DNA of 34,757 nt from Gnetum montanum (Eukaryota; Streptophyta; Gnetopsida; Gnetales; Gnetaceae). Shown in pieces: positions 31,137 through 34,757 of this stretch. Positions within the stretch are counted from its first letter, which is position 1, and each line of letters opens with the position of its first letter. The DNA is taken from the NCBI GenBank assembly GCA_015680685.1, contig MNCI01017725.1, positions 286,213-320,969 of the forward strand. The letters run 5' to 3'. Position numbers and translations under genes: made by a program. Below the pieces are notes generated by a model. It saw only the letters and a list, made by a program, of their open reading frames with translations. It did no database searches and had not been told where the DNA came from.

Positions 31137-31307
31137 TTTTCGTCAGATAACAAGATAGAAAAAAAGTTTTAGGGATAGCTGAAAAAATTTTGTGGTGATC
31201 TTGTGCGGCTCACAAAAATACGGATTAGAATGTAAAGAAAAGCAGAAACAATTAAAAATCTAAGGAACAAGAATTGAAATAAAGCTCAATCTGACATGGA
31301 CAAACAA

Positions 31308-31363
31308 AGCTATTAACACAAACGTTTTTGGGGAGTCACACCCCTCGTCGGTATGTTTAAGCT
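31308..31363 (-). ncRNA. Hammerhead ribozyme motif (unit C; decayed core)
   Basis: Minus strand: CCGACGA (core U4 changed to C), GGGGTGTGACTCCCC (stem II fully Watson-Crick), then AAAAACGTTTG (G12 changed to A). Stem I is the clearest of the three: AGCT with AGCT outside, AACATA with TGTGTT inside, separated by a small internal loop. AACGTT in the stem III position is self-complementary. It lies in the 318-bp junction between the unit D ORF2 stop (31455) and the unit C ORF1 start (31136). Confidence 0.68.
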
Positions 31364-31454
31364 AAGTAGTACAAAGTCAAAAAGCAAAAGGTGCTCTAAT
31401 TATAGTGCCTCATCTTGACCAAAATTAAAAAATTTTGGGGTTGAGACCAAAAAT

Positions 31455-33469
31455 TTAAATGAGCCCCACTTGTTCAAGCCGAGGTGGGGGTGGGGCAAAG
31501 CACCTAAATTTGTTCCAAACAAAGAGAGATCGTAGCTTTTTAGGAGTACGCTAGCAAGTGATCATTTCTACAATGACATTCTATAGTGTCGGATCTTTTT
31601 GGTGAAGCCAATAAAATGTAGGGTTTAGAAGAGCCCTCGCATTCAAGGATTTAGTAGAAGGACTAAAATCCAATTTGAAGACGAGAGGGGTCTATCTTCT
31701 ACGAACGTCATGACTTTGATAAAGCCTAGCCAGAAGGGATTGCCGAGAAGCAACTGGAACAAGGTTGAAGCATTTAATTACTAAGCAAGAAGGATAACTT
31801 TGAGCTTGAAGTCGTCGAAAAAGCTGACACTAAATCTGTTAAAGATCACTGATGCAAGATTCCCTGAGAAGATACCTTTTGAGTTCCGCAATAACGAATG
31901 TTTTCTTCTAATGGAAAGGATGCCAAGAGGAGAAAGAGATGTACTAATCAGTGTTCATGGATTTCTAGTAACACTTGGTAGACAAGATACCAGTGTTAGG
32001 AAAATTAGGTCCCTTGAAAAAAGTAACATCCAAAATATTGAGTGCGGAGTCAAAAATGGTGGGGGGTAATGTTGATCAAAGGATAAACATTATCATATCG
32101 TGAAAGCAAGGTGTAGAGGAAATCTTCAGAGCCACTCCAAATGCCAAAAGCATCATCGATGAATCTTTTAAAATGTAAAAGATTATCAGACAAAGGAGCA
32201 ATGAAAACATGTTTTTCCAGATGACATAGAAAAAGGCATGCATAAACAACGACAAAGTTGCTACCCATTGCAGTGCCCTTGATCTGTTTGTAAAGAATTC
32301 TATTGAATTTGAGGTAGTTGTTCTCGAAGCACCAGTGATGAAAGCTCCAGGATGATGTTCCTGTAGAGAAACTGCAAGGGTGTGGGGTTTGCAAAAAAAT
32401 ATTCATCAACCATATTTTTAAGAGCAGAAAGCCCATGATCTGTGGGAATGTTGGGATATAGAGATTCTACATCAAATGTAAAAAGAAGTATATTAGGAGG
32501 TAGAATTCTTGAATGGAGATCCTAGATTAGGGCAGAGGAATCTTGAAGGTGATATGGCTGAGAACAAAGAATAGGGAACAGTAGATAGTGGAGTAGGTGG
32601 GATGCGGGTTTAAGCAAGTAGCCTGAATATGAACAGATTGGGCATCCAACCATTACCGGTTTGTGAATTTTAGGGATTAGATAAAAATTACAAGATTTAA
32701 AAGCCTTGTATTGCAAAATTGAATCTTTAAAATTACGAAACACTTGTGGTTAACAGTTTACAATTGCAAGTAATCTTTGACGAACATCTTCCCATGGAAT
32801 AGAATCGACACGGTGGTAAACATCCAAGTCGGCAAGTTGCTAAGTTGCTTCTTCAAGGTACCAATTGGAGTCCAAGACACAAATGCCTAGGTTTTTATCT
32901 GTAGGATGAATCATGATATTCTTGTCATTCCGAAGACCACAAAGAGCTCCAAGAAGATGTCATGGGAGAAGAGGTCGGCTACGAAAATTAATGGGAGCAA
33001 GAGCAGCTTCAAGAGAAGTAAGGCAACTGTGAATGTAGTGTTCTAACTCTGAATTGAAGCTACTCGTGGGAGGATTCCAATTATTACAACAACAGAGTTT
33101 TATTTTTGCAATTTGAGTTGCAGTGATAAACGATGAAGATGCAATGTTATCTTCAGGTTTATTTTTAAAGAAATTTCGCAGTCGAAGAAGACAAGCGAAT
33201 GCTGTGAATTCTTTAAGAATAGTCATCTTATCCATGGAAAGAGGGTGAGGAATGAATTTTAAACTGTAGCCCAGAGCCTTGATTTCATCTACTGAAAGGA
33301 TACAGGATGAAAAATTATGGATTGCAAAATTGGAGATGCAATTCTCGATTTCGTGAACAGGTTTTCGTGCGAAGAGCAAACGGGCGTATGCTTTCTGGTC
33401 AAGCACAGGTAACCAGAAAGATGAGTGCATACGAGGTGGGGGTTTCTGGGCAAGCGGTGAAAAATTCAA
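31455..33469 (-). pseudogene. Penelope-like RT, unit D
   Basis: The first 169 codons are open: the N-terminal block HNFSS at residues 51-55, SLKFIPHP at 69-76 and RLRNFF at 96-101. In the same frame, past one stop, TDKNLGICVLD lies near residues 190-200 and FYLIPKIHK at 262-270, followed by motif A FTFDVESLYPNIPTDHG near residue 333. These are classic Penelope-type RT signatures. A 1-nt insertion near 32325 moves the rest to another frame: IKGTAMGSNFVVVYACLF, then KRFIDDAFGIWSGSEDFL with Asp-Asp at about 32151-32165. The C-terminal part ends at TAA 31455-31457 without an endonuclease domain. It is the best-preserved N-terminal half in the array. Confidence 0.87.
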
Positions 33470-33662
33470 TGGGTGGAGGGTTTAGGCAGTGGCGCAAATG
33501 GCGCAGAAATGTGTTTTGATGGAGAGTTTTTTGAGGCAGAGGTTGAAACACATGGCTTAGAGGCAATGGGAGTGAAGGTCTAAGTCGCAGTTATTTGAAA
33601 AGGGACGGCAATGAGGGGTTGGACATGGGATAGATGGGTTTGATTGGTTAGAATGTGGGGCC
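33466..33662 (-). pseudogene. Penelope-like ORF1, unit D (only the 3' end)
   Basis: Only the Pro-rich C-terminal ~65 codons of ORF1 remain, ending at TGA 33466-33468. Similarity to the other units stops at 33662, inside GAATGTGGGGCC, which continues as CAGCCC in A and C but as GTGATTTACATT here. This is the 5' truncation point of the array. Confidence 0.65.
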
Positions 33663-34041
33663 GTGATTTACATTAACCCATGCTGCTAGTTTTAACAATG
33701 TGCTTTACAGTGTGAGCTCCATCTTCCATCTTCATTCCAAGGTAGTACCAAGGTGCTTTCCTCTACTATGAAGGTGTTCAAACCCTTTATACATGTACTT
33801 CATGTAGATAGTAGTTGAAGGCTTAAAACCCTTTCTACATGTGCTTCATGTAGATAGTAGTTGAAGGCTTAGATGGAGTTCTAGGTGATGGTGTGGATAA
33901 TAGATCAAAGTGCACAATAGAAGTCATGGTAATTTAGATGCTTCATTATGGATATAGCATTCAAGGTTCCTAGTTGGTAATAGGTGGCTCAAGTGATTGC
34001 CTCATAATCTTGCTAGTTTGCTTTACATGTGAATTACACTT
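33663..34041. other. Flank of the array, no supported gene
   Basis: Unassigned sequence between the array and an old LTR. It does not resemble the missing part of the 3' LTR that is broken at 19029. It contains a 46-bp tandem duplication (33781-33872). Confidence 0.5.
33781..33872. repeat. 46-bp tandem duplication
   Basis: Two copies starting AACCCTTTATACATGTACTT (33781) and AACCCTTTCTACATGTGCTT (33827), both ending CATGTAGATAGTAGTTGAAG plus GCTTA. Only two or three differences are visible. Confidence 0.85.
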
Positions 34042-34485
34042 TGATGAATCGTGGTTTGCCAGGCCCTGATATCGGATACTCGATATCGGGTATGTGATAT
34101 CATAGCCTAGATAATGATATAAAATACACAATATCATGATTCCTATGTAGGCCTATAAATATAGCATTCAGACGCATAGGAAGGGAGTGAGTTGGTAAGT
34201 CTTAGGGTCAAGTCTTTTTGTTAATTTTCAGTTAGTTTTCGGTTCTTTCCCAAGTGCATGCCCATACTGTGATGATTGTAATTGTACAAAATCTTAGTTT
34301 GAGTGTGATGTACTTGGACATGCACACAATCAGCAATAAAGATCGAGATTACTTCATCATTACAGCATTCACTTAGTTTTAAATTATTTAATTGTTAATT
34401 ATTATTTATTATTTTCTTAGTTAATATTTATTTATTGTTATTTACTATTCCTGTTGTTAATGTAGAATGAGTATATCTTAATCAT
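34042..34485 (+). repeat. Old gypsy-type LTR, interrupted
   Basis: Starts TGATGAATCGTGG. It has decayed CGATATCG motifs at about 34074-34102, TATAAATA at 34154-34161, AATAAA at 34335-34340, and GTGATGTACTTGGACATGCAC and GATCGAGATTACTTCATCATT, both shared with the LTR at 34486. Its further U5 part (CTTAGTTAATATTTA, GAATGAGT) also matches the remnant at 6864, then is cut by the LTR starting at 34486. Confidence 0.65.
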
Positions 34486-34757
34486 TGATGGGACGCGATA
34501 TCACATGGGCCGCGATATTGCGTAAGCGATATTGCAGTCTGTCACCATGTCTATAAATAAGAGGCGGCTCTCCCTTGTTTCAAAAATAGAGTTAGATTGT
34601 AGCGAAACTCTGGTAGTTTGATCCCTCCAGAGATAGATTATTTTTCGGTGTATGCCCGCAGTGTGGTGAATGTAATTGTACGACATCCTTTATTCGAGTG
34701 TGACGTACTTGGACACGCACATGACCGGCAATAAAGATCGAGATTACTTCATCATTG
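34486..34757 (+). repeat. Gypsy-type LTR, partial (runs off the right edge)
   Basis: Starts TGATGGGACGCGATATC, close to the left element's TGATGAGACGCGAC. It shows a TATA box at 34552-34559 in CTATAAATAAGAGGCG and AATAAA at 34730-34735 in GGCAATAAAGATCG. The window ends at ...ACTTCATCATTG, before any primer site. It may be a full element's 5' LTR or a solo LTR. Confidence 0.72.
34552..34559 (+). promoter_or_regulatory. LTR TATA box
   Basis: TATAAATA in CTATAAATAAGAGGCGGCTC, the same context as the left LTR (2766-2773, minus strand). Confidence 0.65.

Larger units (their letters stand above)
19030..33662 (-). mobile_element. Head-to-tail array of Penelope-like retroelements (units A-D)
   Basis: All units run on the minus strand, so the 5'-most is D on the right. 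D (33662-31364) is 5'-truncated, C (31363-26888) and B (26887-22481) are complete, and A (22480-19030) is 3'-truncated inside the RT. Hammerhead-to-hammerhead distances give periods of about 4,476 and 4,407 bp. Each unit has ORF1 (coiled coil plus low-complexity), ORF2 (Penelope-type RT) and a ~0.31-kb junction carrying a hammerhead motif. Head-to-tail copies with a 5'-truncated leading copy are a known trait of Penelope-like elements. All copies carry stops and small indels. Confidence 0.88.

Noticed and set aside
32040-33469. LINE (non-LTR) reverse transcriptase
   Set aside because: The blocks DKNLGICVLD, FYLIPKIHK, DVESLYPNIP, KGTAMGS and RFIDDAF are of the Penelope type. No APE endonuclease or LINE-type RT blocks are seen.
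19030-33662. CRISPR or satellite array
   Set aside because: The period is about 4.4 kb and the unit encodes RT and ORF1. This is a retroelement array.

Overview
This is repeat-dense, A+T-rich nuclear DNA from a plant, most likely a large-genome gymnosperm such as a conifer. I infer this from decayed plant-type Ty3/gypsy elements (tRNA-Asp-like primer sites), a Ty1/copia remnant, SINE-like pieces, and Penelope-like elements, which in seed plants are known mainly from conifers. The species cannot be fixed from sequence alone. I see no intact host gene, and nearly every coding region is broken by stops or frameshifts.

Layout. (1) 1-2839, minus strand: 5' end of a Ty3/gypsy element, with gag (three in-frame stops), a primer-binding site and a ~995-bp LTR carrying a CpG-rich palindrome. 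(2) 2840-8193: old intergenic DNA. It holds a Ty1/copia remnant (primer site 5198, zinc knuckle 6006, protease, pre-integrase region) split by a tRNA-like SINE fragment, then a decayed gypsy-type LTR (6864 to ~7640) and a second SINE-like fragment (~7912). (3) 8194-19029, plus strand: a decayed Athila/Tat-like Ty3/gypsy element (LTR, truncated gag, protease, RT, RNase H, integrase). About 5 kb of extra sequence follows pol and includes a broken accessory ORF (plant-transposon-protein-like part, then coiled coil). Its 3' LTR is cut after 146 bp. (4) 19030-33662, minus strand: a head-to-tail array of a Penelope-like retroelement with a 4.4-4.5-kb period, two complete units (B, C) and two partial ones (A, D). 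(5) 33663-34757: unassigned DNA with a 46-bp tandem duplication, then an old gypsy-type LTR interrupted by a younger LTR that runs off the window.

The most interesting system is the Penelope-like array. Each unit encodes ORF1 (coiled coil, then Asn/Gln-rich and Gly/Ser/Arg-rich low-complexity sequence) and ORF2, a Penelope-type reverse transcriptase that stops without room for a GIY-YIG endonuclease. ORF2 begins in the -1 frame relative to ORF1 and overlaps its end. Each ~0.31-kb junction between ORF2 of one unit and ORF1 of the next holds a type I hammerhead ribozyme motif in the sense orientation. A transcript through the array would therefore carry a possible self-cleavage site per unit. 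All copies look inactive today, but the unit can be reconstructed by comparing them.
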